A DNA stretch of 64,000 nt from Acanthaster planci (Eukaryota; Echinodermata; Asteroidea; Valvatida; Acanthasteridae). Below are positions 50,762 to 63,129 of the stretch, piece by piece. Below the pieces are notes generated by a model. The model saw only the letters and a list, made by a program, of their open reading frames with translations, did no database searches and was not told the DNA's origin. The translations under genes and the position numbers were made by a program. The number at the start of each line of letters is the position of its first letter. Position 1 is the stretch's first letter. The DNA is taken from positions 846,803-910,802 of the forward strand of contig NW_019091436.1 in assembly GCF_001949145.1 (NCBI RefSeq), given 5' to 3'.

Positions 50762-53129
50762 AACTGACCAGTTCTCCTACGAGGTCCTCTAAAAGGCACT
50801 GCCTGTGGATTAATTGAACATGTGTCTCTTCAGGGGCATGATGTTAAATCTTTTAGGTGCACATAGCATACACCATTTGCAGTTACTGAAGTAAATTTTT
50901 TCTTCAGTAAAAAAAAGTACATTTTGTCTAAAATCCCTTACCCAGGTTGTAAAAAAAAATCTTTATTAATTTTTTACTTACTGAAATCCCTTGTGAGCAA
51001 GGGCCACTGCTGGAATCTAGCCCCATTTATAAAAAAGAAAGAAAGATAATTCAGGCTGAAGGAATGCGTACCGGTTCATGTATGAACACACACTGTGCGC
51101 ACTACCTGACAACATCACTAAGTCCTGCAGCAGGGAGGGGAGGAGAGGGGGGGGTAGTTGTCACTTGAGGGATGATTTCAGTGACTTTTGTTTGCTGTTT
51201 CCTTGCTCTGTGCTTTTACTCACCCATTCATAGACCTTATTCCTGTTAACTAACTCTAATTGCGATGGCCGAACCCTGCAATGATCACAACAATTATGTT
51301 TTTCCCACATGGTATACTTTACTTCTCTTCTTATCTGGTGGGAGCACTTCCCCTGCGCATAATTCAATACCGTTGGTTAAGATGTCAATTACAGCAAAGT
51401 GTGACACTTGTAATTAGTCAGTTCCAAAGGACAATCGTTTTCTTCTTTGCTGTCTCGGGGTCATTAGGTGGTGTGGCTAATCATGGAGGAAGGAATAGAT
51501 ATCAAGAGAAAATAGCTCATTTGAAGCTTCCATGATTGTCCATACATTTGTCAGATATGCAAATAGGACAAGAAAAGAATTAACTCCTTGACAGCAAGTT
51601 CTAAACATTTTGGAGGAGGAAAACAATTTTCAGCCAAGAAGCCCTTTGGAGCCAACTTCTCCCTTTTTGCTTGCCGTACATTAGTGATTTTAGGATTTGT
51701 TTGACCTATGCTTTAAGCCAATTTTCTGGAGAACAACTACCCATGCATGTTTACATATCTATAGTCCACAAGTAATTATCAAAAACTGTTTTGATCATCC
51801 ACTTTCTCGCCTGGAGAAAAATTATTTGCTTGTATTGGGGAATCATATAAAAGGTTCTTGGCAGTCTTTCAAGAAACACTGGGAGATTATACCAAATAAA
51901 TTTTTCTAACTGGTCACTGTACTCAAGACAAATATACAGAGATAAATCCTGCCAGAATTCCCCCCCCCCAAATCTAGGGTTTGCTGTAACATTACGGTGC
52001 CAAAGAAAAAAACTAACAATGTGAAACATTACAGACTGTGCCAAGTAAAGGGTCTTCACAAATTTATTTCAAAAAAATATGCATCTTTACATTATATGCC
52101 TACATTGTTCGCTCCACCCAGTACATGAAACTTTATGGTGAAGTGCTTTTTTTTCAAGTATGCAACACCTAAATAAATTCCAATCAGCTAATCAACGGAT
52201 CATGAGGCACATTTATTTGTCAGAGAATTATTGAACAGCTCTACCACCAAGAATTTCCATTTCATCAGTGAATGAGAGTTGGCTGCGTGGTCACAAGAAA
52301 TTGCTGTACAAGTTTTGCAGTTCATGCAACAATCCATTCAAATGGAGATCTATGTATTCTGGACTGACATCTGAACACTGTTTACTGAGATCTCTTTATT
52401 CTAGACTGACATCTGAACACTTTTTACAAATAATGGGAGGAATTCCACACACAGATATCAATAATTTTTTCCTTGCAGTAATACAAATCAATCATCAGAA
52501 CGCAATGACATATCCTTCAACGTCAAGCACACGAAGCAGGAAAAAATTGAAGCATTTACTTGGAATTCATCAGACCAGTCTTGTAAGGTTTGTACACAAG
52601 GTGTCAGGATAACTCTTTCCTAAAGAATGAGGGTTTCATACAATGGATTTCATAAGGTGACTCCAACTCCATGTGTTTCATTTACTCATTAGTATACTCA
52701 CAGATAGATAAAGGAAAATAGACCAATAAACTGAAATCCCTCCCATCTGCGTTGAATCTACCACGTGACACTGGCATGACTGGAAAGCTGCAACATTCTT
52801 ATCCCCACCCCATGACCATGTTCACTAAAACCAAATAATACCCCCCCTTCAGAAAATGCACACCACTCTGAAAGGTACGACTATGCCACCGGTGAGCAGA
52901 TCGGTATTTTCACGAGCTTGAACAGTGAGACACAATCAGTATTCATTGAGCTTGGTCAGTGGGACTGTAATGTAACTCAAACAAAAGAAGTTCTTTTTGC
53001 TGCTCAGAAAGCTGAACTTGTTCAAAATGACTGAAACAAAGGTTTTAATCACAGATGCATGGAATCATGGATCAGGTGAAGTGATCAAAATACTGGTCTA
53101 GCAGAGATAGGCTAAATGTCTCAGTCATG

Positions 53130-53296
53130 TAACATAAGCCTTATTGCTGATACCACTTGGGTGATTTTGCACAATGGTAGAAAGGCATTGTGGGAAGGAA
53201 AAGGGGGCAATGTTTGTTCCTTTTTCCTTCCAACAATGCCTTTCTACCATTGTGCAAAATTACCGTCATGCGGTATCAGCAATAAGGCTCATGGCT
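53130..53296. mobile_element. Foldback element with ~75-bp arms
   Basis: The left arm (TAAGCCTTATTGCTGATACC, then GCACAATGGTAGAAAGGCATTG) is mirrored by the right arm (CAATGCCTTTCTACCATTGTGC, then GGTATCAGCAATAAGGCT) around a short AT/GC loop near 53210. It is nearly perfect, so it is probably young or conserved by gene conversion. Confidence 0.75.
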
Positions 53297-55737
53297 GTAT
53301 TTTTAAACCCATGTTTTAACGTATCAGCACCTAGCCTAGGTGGACTCCCTGACCGGCCATAGGATGTTATGGAATGAAGACTTGCATCAAATCTGATACT
53401 GGGCAACGTCAGGGGGAAGTGTAATTCCATATACGGATGCTTGGCCAGGAATTATTCCCTACAGTGACCTATTATTAGCCGATAAAAAGCAAAAACCATA
53501 TCTAGAAAAATTAAATTCAGGAGGGAAAAAACCAAGTCGGCTACTTAGAAAACACTTCAAAAATTTTAGGCTAGTGTCATGTTGCAGTCATAGGGTTTGT
53601 GCACAGGGTGTCAAGTGGCATCTGTGTTTGTGACTTTCCCCTACTCTGTTACTATGCATGGTTACTTGTACAGGAGCCTTCGTTTGTGAAAGTTTGAACC
53701 AACCTACCTACTTAGATTATTTATTCATTTTGTAAGCTGCTCGAAAAATTGCAAGATAAGGCACTGCACTGGAACTTACATCCCAATCTTCACTGGCATA
53801 GTTTTGATATTTGAAATCACCGCCACAGGAAACACTTTTCTAAAGTGCAAAAACGTGGACTGCTCACAGAATCACGCCCTCTATCTTTCGATGCAACTCC
53901 TCCTAGTATCAGGCTAGAGAGGGCGCTACACCCTAAATTGCCTCGGCACTCCTCAAAAAATAATTATTGCCTCTTTGGAGTTCTAAGTAGTGAATATTTG
54001 TTGAACAAGTTGATGCTATGATGATCCTCCTTAATTAAACTTGAACTAAATTTGAATTAGCAGAAATGATGTCACAAACCACCTCTGTAACATTCATGAG
54101 TCTGCGTAATCTGACATCATAAACGAGGTGAGTAATTCAGTACATACTAGTTTTATACAGTGGCCAAATAAGTCTTTTGTACAAGAAGTTGCTACTTTGC
54201 TGATCCTTTCTGGTGCACGTGTCGGTTCATAAGATCAATGACCAAATGACTCCCGCCAATGAATAAAGCCCGACAACGAGTGCCCAAATGTAGCGTTTTT
54301 TGGACTTCAACCTTGAACAGGAATTTCTGCGGCCAGCCTCCAACAGAGAGAAACCAATCTAGGGGTCCAGTTTATTATTTGATTAACAAGTATGCATGGC
54401 TTGTCGAGTCGCTTGCTAGCCAGATTATAAAACAATTATTCTGCCATCATCCCATCAAGAAAAAACAAATGCACTTGTTTGTTTTATCGCTAGGCTCTGA
54501 ATCTTCTAATTAGTTTTCCGTTATAAATCAATTAGAATTCATCTAGGGAATAACTGGAAGAACAGTATTGAAGTTTTCAACGTGCCAAAAATGTGTCCTC
54601 TGGTAAAGATATTATAGTCAGACAATTTTCTAATAATATTGTGTAATAGGCCTATTCTCTTTTTCTCAGGCTTCTTGTTTCATGTAAGTCCTCGCGGGAA
54701 CAGACATGAAGCAAAACAGTTAAAAGTGAGCCAAAATACACCTGTTTGCAACTAACTTGAAATCGAAAGCATGTGACTAATAGTACTTTTTTGGAATGAG
54801 GTTGGAAGATGGAGGGCATAAGACAATGCAATCATCATATCAATGTACAGCACTTATTTTGAGTGAAAATGAACTGCGTATAACCACTCAAAATCAACCG
54901 CCAATAGCCTCCACGATCTCGTACTGATTTTTATTGCCCGTCAAAAACCTGCATTTATTTTCATTTATCTGAAGTGTACACAAAAGGAGACGGAAACGAC
55001 ATGAATGGGTACCAGGAACTTAAAGCTCAAAAAATAACTCCGTGAAAAAGATGATTGACATCTTAAATATATCAAAGATAATGAGTTACGATTTTGCCGC
55101 TTAACAGATAACTGACAAATGGTCTAATTACTGTCCACACTGACTTGGCGAGTTCTTGGCGAATCATTATTGCGAGGCCTGTTCTATAAATTGAAGCCGT
55201 CTACCCTTGGAATGGTTTACTTCTATGCCAAATTAGGCTACAGTCCTACGTACCAGCTGCTCGAGCAATTTTGTGCAGCCTTATAACGATAATCACATAG
55301 TCAAAGAAATAATTTATTTGTTTCGGTCACACCATTTTATTTGCTTGTTCATTTCTCTACCATTTTCTTCTGCTGTTTTAATTCTTGTATCCATTACGTC
55401 ATTAAATGAAATTGTGTTGTGTTGTCTTTTGACCTATTTACTCTCGTTAATGCTTGATATGAGAAAAATGCAGTAAACCCCGAACCTCTACGAAATTGAA
55501 GTCAATTTCATCAAATTGTCACTGACTGCAAAAAGGTGTAATTGACCTTCACACCAAAGTCGTTTGGGTAGTAATTTACGGACCTCTTCATTGCAAGAGA
55601 GCTGTGAGGGACAGGATTTTAGCAAGCTGTTTGCGACTGAGGATTGTAAGTCCTTTTGGAAACCTGTTTAGTTTGACGTTGGTCATCAATAATTTTAAAA
55701 GTTGAATCAATTATAGGCCTACAGCATAATTGTGAAC

Positions 55738-56422
55738 AGGCTAACGTGATCTACAACTTTTTTTCCACTTAGGAGCCAGGTAGTCGAAGTGTGCGTATTC
55801 TCACTTTTGTATGTCGCTTTTTCTGACGCAACGTAACTTAGGCTTTCTACAGATAACCATATAAATGGGTTCTTCAACGCATCGACTTTTGTCGCAACTA
55901 TGTAACAAATCATACACTGAAAGGTAACAATTGATTTTCACAAGAATGTGGTATGAAGACAGGCAGAATCCCTCCAAAGCGAAATCCAAACGAATATCAC
56001 ATGAAATTTATTATCTCCACTAAATTTCACTACGCATTACTACCTAGTCAAAACGATCGAATGATCGCTACTTTAACAGACATAATTATTACAAAATTTG
56101 ACCAGATTCACATCCACTGCATTTTATTACATGCAGGCAGGCTAACGTGATCTACAACTTTTTCCACTTGTAGGTTCCACAAGTCGACATTACGTGTTTC
56201 GCAACTATGTAACAAATCTCACACTGAAAGATAACAATTGATTTTTACAAGAATGTGGTATCAGTGAAGACAGGCAGAAAATGCAAAGGAATATCTTCCA
56301 TTGATTAAATTTCATTACAAATTAGCGTCTAGTCAAAAACGGTCAAAGAATTGCTACTTTAACAGACATAATTATTACAAAATTTGACCTGACTCATATC
56401 CACTGCATTTTATTACATGCAC
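55738..56422. repeat. Tandem direct repeat, two diverged units
   Basis: Unit 1 (about 55738-56136) and unit 2 (about 56141-56422) both start CAGGCTAACGTGATCTACAA, and both share GCAACTATGTAACAAATC and GACATAATTATTACAAAATT. Both end CACTGCATTTTATTACATGC. Unit 2 lacks about 100 bases of unit 1. No coding sequence. Confidence 0.8.
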
Positions 56423-56998
56423 GGTAAAAGACATGCAGAAAATACACCATTTACACTCGTTGGTGCATGCGATGTTTTATTCTATTTTAACTAGTAATAG
56501 TTTATCTTATTTATCACACTACGGTGTCACAAAAACCAGGTCAAAGCGAACGACAGAATTTTAAGTAATGATCTTAATTATCTGTATACAAATGACGTAC
56601 AAAGTGGCATTCTTGCATTGTTACAACGCTGGCTGAATTATTGGTTCGTATCTTAGTGCAAGTGGATTCTAAAAGATCATTATTCACTAATAAATTGCAA
56701 ATTCAACGACAAATTTCCACTGATGATCCCAACTGCAAAATAATAGATTTTGGAAATTGGAAAATGTTTAAAGTGCCACTACGGGGCTTTCATTAAATAG
56801 TTCATAGTGCAGTATAGTGTATGTAAAAATCACTTTCAAAAAACATCGTCAATCATACAGTATTATTATACCGCATACATTGTATACTTCCAGTGATCAG
56901 GTTGAGCACCTGAAGTTGCTCTTCAAGATGTCGATTAATAATGGTCCTTGAAATGTGTAAAATAAAATTAACAGATGTACTGAAAGTCTCGATGCTAT

Positions 56999-58558
56999 TT
57001 AACAAGGTCTAAGCTTGTGGAGTGTCTCCTTACAATCCTTTCGGAAATGCCTGTTTGCCAGTCCGTAGATGAGTGGATTGACGGCATCGTTCAGAAAGAG
57101 CAAGTAAGAGATCTTGGCCATAATAAAAAAGAACTCTGTAGAGGGAAGGGGACCACCAAACAGAATCGCTGCATACGAGATCAAGTTGGTCCAGTGGGGG
57201 GCCCACGACAGCAAGAACACTATGCTAGTGACCAGCAGCATTCGTGTAGTTTTCCGTTGCAGGCCCGACTCAGGCGGTTTGGGATTAGGGGGCTCACGTG
57301 TAATGTTTACATCGCTAATGGGTGCCATGTGTTCAGCGTGAGAATTACTTTGAGAAGTGATTGTTTCGATTGGCTGGGTTAAGCGGCTTTGAAGACCGAA
57401 CATGGCCGCTCCGGGTTGCAAATTTACGACGTCGTTGGAAATCGAGGGGCCAGGTAAAACGCAATTTTTGGCGTTTGGTTGTACTGCTTTAACGACGTCA
57501 TCTCTTGAAAGCGCAGGCCCTACCGACACATTTGTGGCAGATGATTTCGAATTGTTTGAAATCGTCTGTCTTTGAATTGAATGCTTTTCTCCTTGCTTGG
57601 CAGTCTCCCTTCGTGGCGCTCTGATGCCAACCTTGACGTGATTCCGGATGGTTCGGTACACCGTCCCATAGCAGACAACTATCATTACCGTTGCAACGAG
57701 GTAACTGGTCAACTGCAACACCACTGTGAATACCCCAATGCTATGGCTACCGGGCCTTGAAAAGACCACAACAGCCACTTGAATACTGGTAATTGTTAGA
57801 TGAAACATAACAATGACCAGAACGGCAACTATCGCTCTTCGAAAGCTAAGAAGTCGCTTGCTCCGTCGGCAGATACAATCATAGCGATCAAAGGCAATCA
57901 GGGAGGTCAAGCTTACTGACACACCGACGGCGGAAAACAGAAAACACCGGAGGACAGCTATCGGGACAGGGGTTGCTCCGATGCCGAACACGCAGCTGCT
58001 GATGATCGGGTGTACAAGAAACACGCAGGAGAAGAGGTCCGACCAGGCCAGCGAAATGATCATGATGTGGGTGGTCGTCTTACGGGGCTTGCTGTAGTAT
58101 ACGCTGAGAATGAGAGCATTACCAGGGATACCAAACAACATGACCAGCAAGCAGAAGACAATATGAAATACGTCACCCCCAATGTTACACGGGGAAATCT
58201 GTGTTGCGTCCTCCCAACAATCCACGCAACCCGAGTCTGAAATACTCAGATTTGAAGGCATCTTCTCTCCGCTTCTCAGTGAGGAAAATCGTACATCTGA
58301 CTCTAGAACGTCGCGGAATCGATATTGTTTTGTACAGGCACTCCAACAATACGACGAAGATGGGCTTCTTTCTATTCTACCACAGTAAAACGGACTCAAC
58401 TCTGCCTTTTCTCGATATCGACTCTTCCAATGCTTGCAGGGGTTCGTGTTTAACCTGGATTTCAGATAGAAAGCAATCCTGTACACGTACATCATACTAA
58501 GCACGATTACGCCCCACCCAGAGACGTGGTGCGGGAGATTGGAAAAACAGCCAATCAC
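56999..58558 (-). CDS. Class A (rhodopsin-like) GPCR, single exon
   Basis: Seven-transmembrane receptor at the plasma membrane; ligand unknown. Residue numbers are for the longest frame (519 aa). TM1 is about 130-154 with GIPGNALIL; TM2 has LAWSDLFSC; TM3 ends in DRYD (224-227) where DRY is usual. TM5 is about 275-301; a long, Ser/Asn-rich third intracellular loop spans about 302-433; TM6 follows RKTTRMLLV with FLLSWAPHW; TM7 has NPLIYG (494-499). The Met at residue 100 (58261; MPSNLSIS, with an N-glycosylation site) aligns with the paralogue's start and is the likelier initiator, giving 420 aa. The preceding 99 residues show no family match. The paralogue lies at 61798-63129. KTTRM before TM6 is seen in several peptide-receptor families, so a neuropeptide ligand is possible but unproven. 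Confidence 0.9.
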   Translation of the reverse strand: MIGCFSNLPHHVSGWGVIVLSMMYVYRIAFYLKSRLNTNPCKHWKSRYREKAELSPFYCGRIERSPSSSYCWSACTKQYRFRDVLESDVRFSSLRSGEKMPSNLSISDSGCVDCWEDATQISPCNIGGDVFHIVFCLLVMLFGIPGNALILSVYYSKPRKTTTHIMIISLAWSDLFSCVFLVHPIISSCVFGIGATPVPIAVLRCFLFSAVGVSVSLTSLIAFDRYDCICRRSKRLLSFRRAIVAVLVIVMFHLTITSIQVAVVVFSRPGSHSIGVFTVVLQLTSYLVATVMIVVCYGTVYRTIRNHVKVGIRAPRRETAKQGEKHSIQRQTISNNSKSSATNVSVGPALSRDDVVKAVQPNAKNCVLPGPSISNDVVNLQPGAAMFGLQSRLTQPIETITSQSNSHAEHMAPISDVNITREPPNPKPPESGLQRKTTRMLLVTSIVFLLSWAPHWTNLISYAAILFGGPLPSTEFFFIMAKISYLLFLNDAVNPLIYGLANRHFRKDCKETLHKLRPC

Positions 58559-61500
58559 AAGGTGTGGTGCATTGGGTTTTCAGTGAGCAATTTTATACCT
58601 TCTAACAGAAATACGTGGCTTGGCTTGGAACCCACCCAGAGAGAGTGCGGCATGTCTTTTTTAATATATTTATTTTCCTTACTTTTGCTCATCCTGGACT
58701 TCCCCCCGCCGTACCGAATAGTTGTATCTATTTCCCCCAACCTGTAGTCTTTGCCATTTGTTAAGTATAATTTTACCTTTGTTCTGTCCGTAATTTGTCC
58801 TGTTCTGTCATTGGCCGAATAAATTATAATGATAAATTATAATTGAAAAACCAGGTTGTGCACTGAAAGTTACGCGCGTTTCTCGATGGGCCTTCTCAGT
58901 TCATTCTACCTGCACTGAGGGCCATCCGAGATTAAAACCATCACTTAAACTTTCCCAGACTGTAGTGTTTCATTTTGTAGCGACAATCAAAAACAATGTC
59001 TTTTCCTTTACAAGCACTTCGTTGTTAAAATACCGGAAGTACCAACACTGCTGTTTGCGAGCTGAAAGCAAGTTCTTAACTACACAGTACTGGACAACTG
59101 CAACAGGCACCTGACGGCATTCACACATAACAACAAAGACTGAAAGATGTTTTAATACATTCCTTTAATAAACGCTTGTGTAAAGCTACTGGAACTTCAC
59201 ACTTTCGTGAAAAGTGAGCAGTTTATTTTCATTTCAGATCTCGTAATTACATCGATGAACTTGAAAAGTGTATCCTTGTCACTGATGTGATTTAGAGCGC
59301 TGTATCCTCAAGGTTACTGTTAATTTAAATAATGTGAAAATTACATGAAATAACTTTAATTCATAACATGTACCTCTATTCCTCTACCTTTTCGATCAGA
59401 TTTTCTACATTCTCCATTGCAGATAAGGTGTGCAAGGCATGACATGAAATATTTGCTTTATACCTAACGATAAATCGGAGTCCAGACATGTACTCACTGA
59501 TGATTAGAAGAGCGACTGTAACCAGGATTTGTTGCTCCGGTATCCAGCACGCAAAATCTGGTCTTTTTATCTTTTTAACAGGTTTTCTCGCTACGGTAGT
59601 TTTTTAAGGAAATGGTATACGGTATTATCTAACTACAACCACACAAACCATTCTATGAACTGACATACGATGAAAAGCGGCAGTTCCTGGTGACATCTAG
59701 AGTGCCGTCAAGCAATTTGTTAGTGTTTCACTATCATAAAAGCAGTCAAGAAAATGATTTACAGTCAATATATAGCCAGACCGTCTGATCCGTTATTAGT
59801 AATTAAAACTCGAGCAACTCCAGCAAAATTGAGATTCGGACAAAGAGGCTTTCAGACCTACAGATTGATGGAGGCCTACGGGAGTAATTTTTAATGGACA
59901 TCTGCATTTAGGATATCATTTACCTAGAGAACTCGAAGAAGGGGCACACAATGACATTTATGCTACAGATTATTCACAACCAGTTAAAAAAGATTTTAAG
60001 ACTCTGATGAAAGCCATTTTGCCGCCTTTCGAGGCAAATAAGTAAGGAATGATACAAATTCTGTATAAATTTATGAATCATTTCTGACGTTGGCCACTGT
60101 TGCACCCCGGGGGAAGAGGCCAACAGTGGCCATGCATGCCGTCCAAAAATAGCCAGATGGCCGAAAAAGCCGGAGACAATGGAAAGTTTTGTAAACTTAA
60201 CACTAATAATTTTCAATGATACAGAAACAAATATTTCGTTTTAAATAGGAAAGAATGTAACCTAGAAATCAAAACATTAACTTCAAATAACATACATGGA
60301 CGTATAGCCATGTTACATATGTTGCTTGTCACTAACTACCTGCCGATAACCGGTTGTGCGTTCCTGGAGTTCGATCGGCCGACCCACGAACGAGAAATCC
60401 GGCTGTTCATGAACATGTGAGAAAACGCCACGCGAACTCAGCCAATCCGCAATGAGCAAAAGCAACCCCCCATCGGTGGAAAAGAGCCATGTTGGTAGGG
60501 GTGTTAATTTTCTTGGTATTAGCGACGCAGCAGTATAATGCGTGCATTTCACAGTCGTTCGTAAACCAGCGAAGTGCAGTTTCCGCGAACGGAGTCCCCA
60601 TTTGCGTCCTCTCTTGGTCCAACTTGGGGGCGCAATATTGCGATCGTAGTCAGTGAAACCAGTATTATAAACGGACAAAGCCACCGACAACAGTAACATG
60701 CGTAAAAGAACCCCCTGATTATCCGTGGGAGCACAGGCGAATCACCAAGGTCGAAGATACAGTCTGGTTTAGTGGCATGGACGAGAAGCAGTCAGGCAGA
60801 GAGATCAGCTCACGCCAGCCCCATTATCAAGACATTGGTGGTGGTCTTTCGGCACTTACACACGGATGATGAGAAAGTACCCCAGTACGCGAAAGATTAT
60901 CGCCATTGGAAATGGTTATCTCCTATTTCAGTGAGTAATATTTCTTTCGTTCGTTACACTGAGACTACCATCAGCTCAAAACAACTGTAAGTGGACTAGT
61001 CCAGTTATACTTTTTTTACATTTACATTAACTTTAATTTTTGTTGGGAAATATAAATTTCTTTGTAAGGTCTCCCCTAACTGAAAAGTTTGCCATAAATC
61101 AACTAAATTTAATTTTACTTGTTCATGCACAAATGTAAACACATAAGAACCAAGAAGAAATAACGATATCAGAAGGAAAGGCAGCAAAAATCACTCACAG
61201 AGCAAATCAATACAAGAGCGACAAAAGCAAACAAAACATGGAGAAAATTAATTCATGGAGTAAAACTGAATATAGTTAATCAATAAAAACATACCAGTTA
61301 CACATAATCAAACATACTGTAACTATAATTCAACGAGCATGCGAGTAATGGCGCCATTTCATAAACGCGCGTAAATTGCGGAGAGGTCGTTGAAACTGTA
61401 CAGCAGGAATAAAACGATGTAAACAGATGCTACATTATATATGTATGGAACGGACCAAAACGTCGGTTCCCGAGGTGGGTCGCTGAATATTGTCTTTGCA

Positions 61501-61797
61501 GTCATATTAGCTGTTGTTATGTGGCCATAGGCTTGAGTCAAGGCGGAGCGCTATAGGGTTAGCCACTACCGTGTTAGAGTTATCGTAATTCTTGTATAGT
61601 GTGTTTCTTTCGTAAAATTTCTACCGCATACAATAAAATATGACTAGTGAAACCATACTCATGAAATTAAATCATACATTTTCTCGTCGATAAGCTACGG
61701 GTCGAGTTCTAACGTTTTCTGTTAAAATATGTCAGCTGATATAAGGTGGTTTGACTATTTGACTCGGTAGCTACCTACCTGACAGGCAGGGTAAAGA
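58559..61797. other. Intergenic region between the two GPCR genes
   Basis: No gene supported. A 128-codon minus-strand frame at 60313-60699 has no recognisable domain. The stretch 60320-60780 is richer in GC than its surroundings and could be an exon or a repeat; I cannot tell which. The remainder is AT-rich. Confidence 0.5.
58591..58597 (-). promoter_or_regulatory. Candidate TATA box of the first GPCR gene
   Basis: TATAAAA on the minus strand, 33 nt upstream of the first Met of the longest frame, with an ATTGG (CCAAT) nearby. If used, transcription would begin near 58565, favouring the internal Met at 58261 as start with about 300 nt of 5' UTR. Sequence pattern only. Confidence 0.3.
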
Positions 61798-63129
61798 TTA
61801 ATGAAATTTACAGTTCTGGAGAACTTCTTTGCAATCCTTTCTAAACTGCCTATTTGCGAGTCCATAAATAAGCGGATTGATAGCACTGTTCAGGTATTCG
61901 AGGTATGCAAACTTCTCCAACAGGTAAGCTATTTTGTCAGGTATCTCAGCTCCTCGGATGGTGGCAAGCAGAGATCCCACGTAGATCCAATAGGGTACCC
62001 AGGCCAGTAGGAACACCACATTGGTTACCAGTAACATCCGGGTTGTCTTCCTCTGCAGGATCACAGTGGAGGCTCTAGGCACTGCAACAGCCGAGCAATG
62101 TTTGTTACATTTGGCGGTAGAGGGCGCTTTAGGGTCGCTGTCTCGCGGAGCGCAGAGCTTGTTAACTGTGTTCTTGAGTGTAGCTTCGTTGTCCACTGCT
62201 TGACAGTCGCGAGTGGAGGGGCCTGGCTCGCTGTCTTTGTGGGTGAAATCAGGAGGATAATGCACTTGACCATTGGCATTTGCGTTGCGTGGCAGACCGG
62301 GGAGCTTAGAACCATCGTCACAAGAGAGCGCAGTCACTGGAGTCATCTCTATGGGTACAGACTCGTTCCGAGATCGCTGAGGTCTGGACTCTGTCATAGA
62401 TACATTCCTGACCTTGACGTGATTCCGAATGGTCCAACAGACCGCAGTATAGCAAAGAACGTTGTTGACTGCTGCAATTGCATATCCAATGAGTTGAACC
62501 GAAAGCATAACGACTGGAATCAGGAGGTTGTTTTCATTTTCAACCTGAACGGCAAAGTACAAGCCTGTTGTTGCCACGGAGTAGACAATCGACAGCAAAA
62601 TGGCCACCAAAATCCGCCGGTAGTTTAAAATGCGATTTAGGGGCCGACAAACGGAGTCATAACGGTCGATAGCAATCAGGCAAATTAACTGCACCGAGAC
62701 GGTCACAGAGGACAGCAGGAGGTATCGAAGTATGACGATGGGCGTAAATGATTCGCTGATACCAAATATGCAGTTGGAGAGGATTGCGTGTACCAACAGC
62801 AGGCAGGTCGCAAAGTCGGTCCAGGCCAGTCCCATGATCAGGACGTGGGTGGTGGTCTTCCTAGGCTTGGCCCAGTAGACACGGAGGATGACGCAATTAC
62901 CAGGCACGCCAAACAGAATAACGAGAGAGCAGAAAACAATATGTGCGATGTCGCCTCCAACATGACATTCATTTGTGGGTCTGCTCGTGGTCAGGCTACC
63001 GGGCGAATATGTGTGATTAAGATATGAAGACATTTTCAAACAGTCTTGCTTGACAAAACTAGAATATTCAGTTTCAAACATCCGACCTTGTTGACGACAA
63101 ATACGACTAAAATGTGGTTGAATCACCAA
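61798..63129 (-). CDS. Class A (rhodopsin-like) GPCR, single exon, paralogue
   Basis: Plasma-membrane receptor, ligand unknown; longest frame 443 aa. TM1 is about 61-85 (GVPGNCVIL); TM2 has LAWTDFATC; TM3 ends DRYD (155-158) followed by CRPLNRIL. TM5 ends near 233 with CWTIRNHVKV, as in the neighbour; the third intracellular loop is about 234-357. TM6 follows QRKTTRMLLV with FLLAWVPYW; TM7 has NPLIYGLANRQFRKDCKE, almost identical to the neighbour. Possible starts are residues 1, 17 and 33; the last (63033, MSSYLNHTYS) gives a short N-terminus with an NHT glycosylation site, parallel to MPSNLSIS in the paralogue. A local duplication is the simplest origin. Confidence 0.9.
   Translation of the reverse strand: MVIQPHFSRICRQQGRMFETEYSSFVKQDCLKMSSYLNHTYSPGSLTTSRPTNECHVGGDIAHIVFCSLVILFGVPGNCVILRVYWAKPRKTTTHVLIMGLAWTDFATCLLLVHAILSNCIFGISESFTPIVILRYLLLSSVTVSVQLICLIAIDRYDSVCRPLNRILNYRRILVAILLSIVYSVATTGLYFAVQVENENNLLIPVVMLSVQLIGYAIAAVNNVLCYTAVCWTIRNHVKVRNVSMTESRPQRSRNESVPIEMTPVTALSCDDGSKLPGLPRNANANGQVHYPPDFTHKDSEPGPSTRDCQAVDNEATLKNTVNKLCAPRDSDPKAPSTAKCNKHCSAVAVPRASTVILQRKTTRMLLVTNVVFLLAWVPYWIYVGSLLATIRGAEIPDKIAYLLEKFAYLEYLNSAINPLIYGLANRQFRKDCKEVLQNCKFH

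Larger units (their letters stand above)
48770..56998. other. Upstream flank of reelin, intergenic
   Basis: No gene is supported. The reelin 5' UTR and promoter should lie in the first part, but I find no convincing TATA box or transcription start. It contains the MITE at 50515-50761, the foldback at 53130-53296 and the direct repeat at 55738-56422. C- and G-homopolymer runs occur near 50407, 51148 and 51960. Confidence 0.6.

Noticed and set aside
60313-60699. 128-codon minus-strand frame between the two GPCR genes.
   Set aside because: No recognisable domain, no splice or promoter support, and overlapping frames of similar length; could be a repeat or chance.
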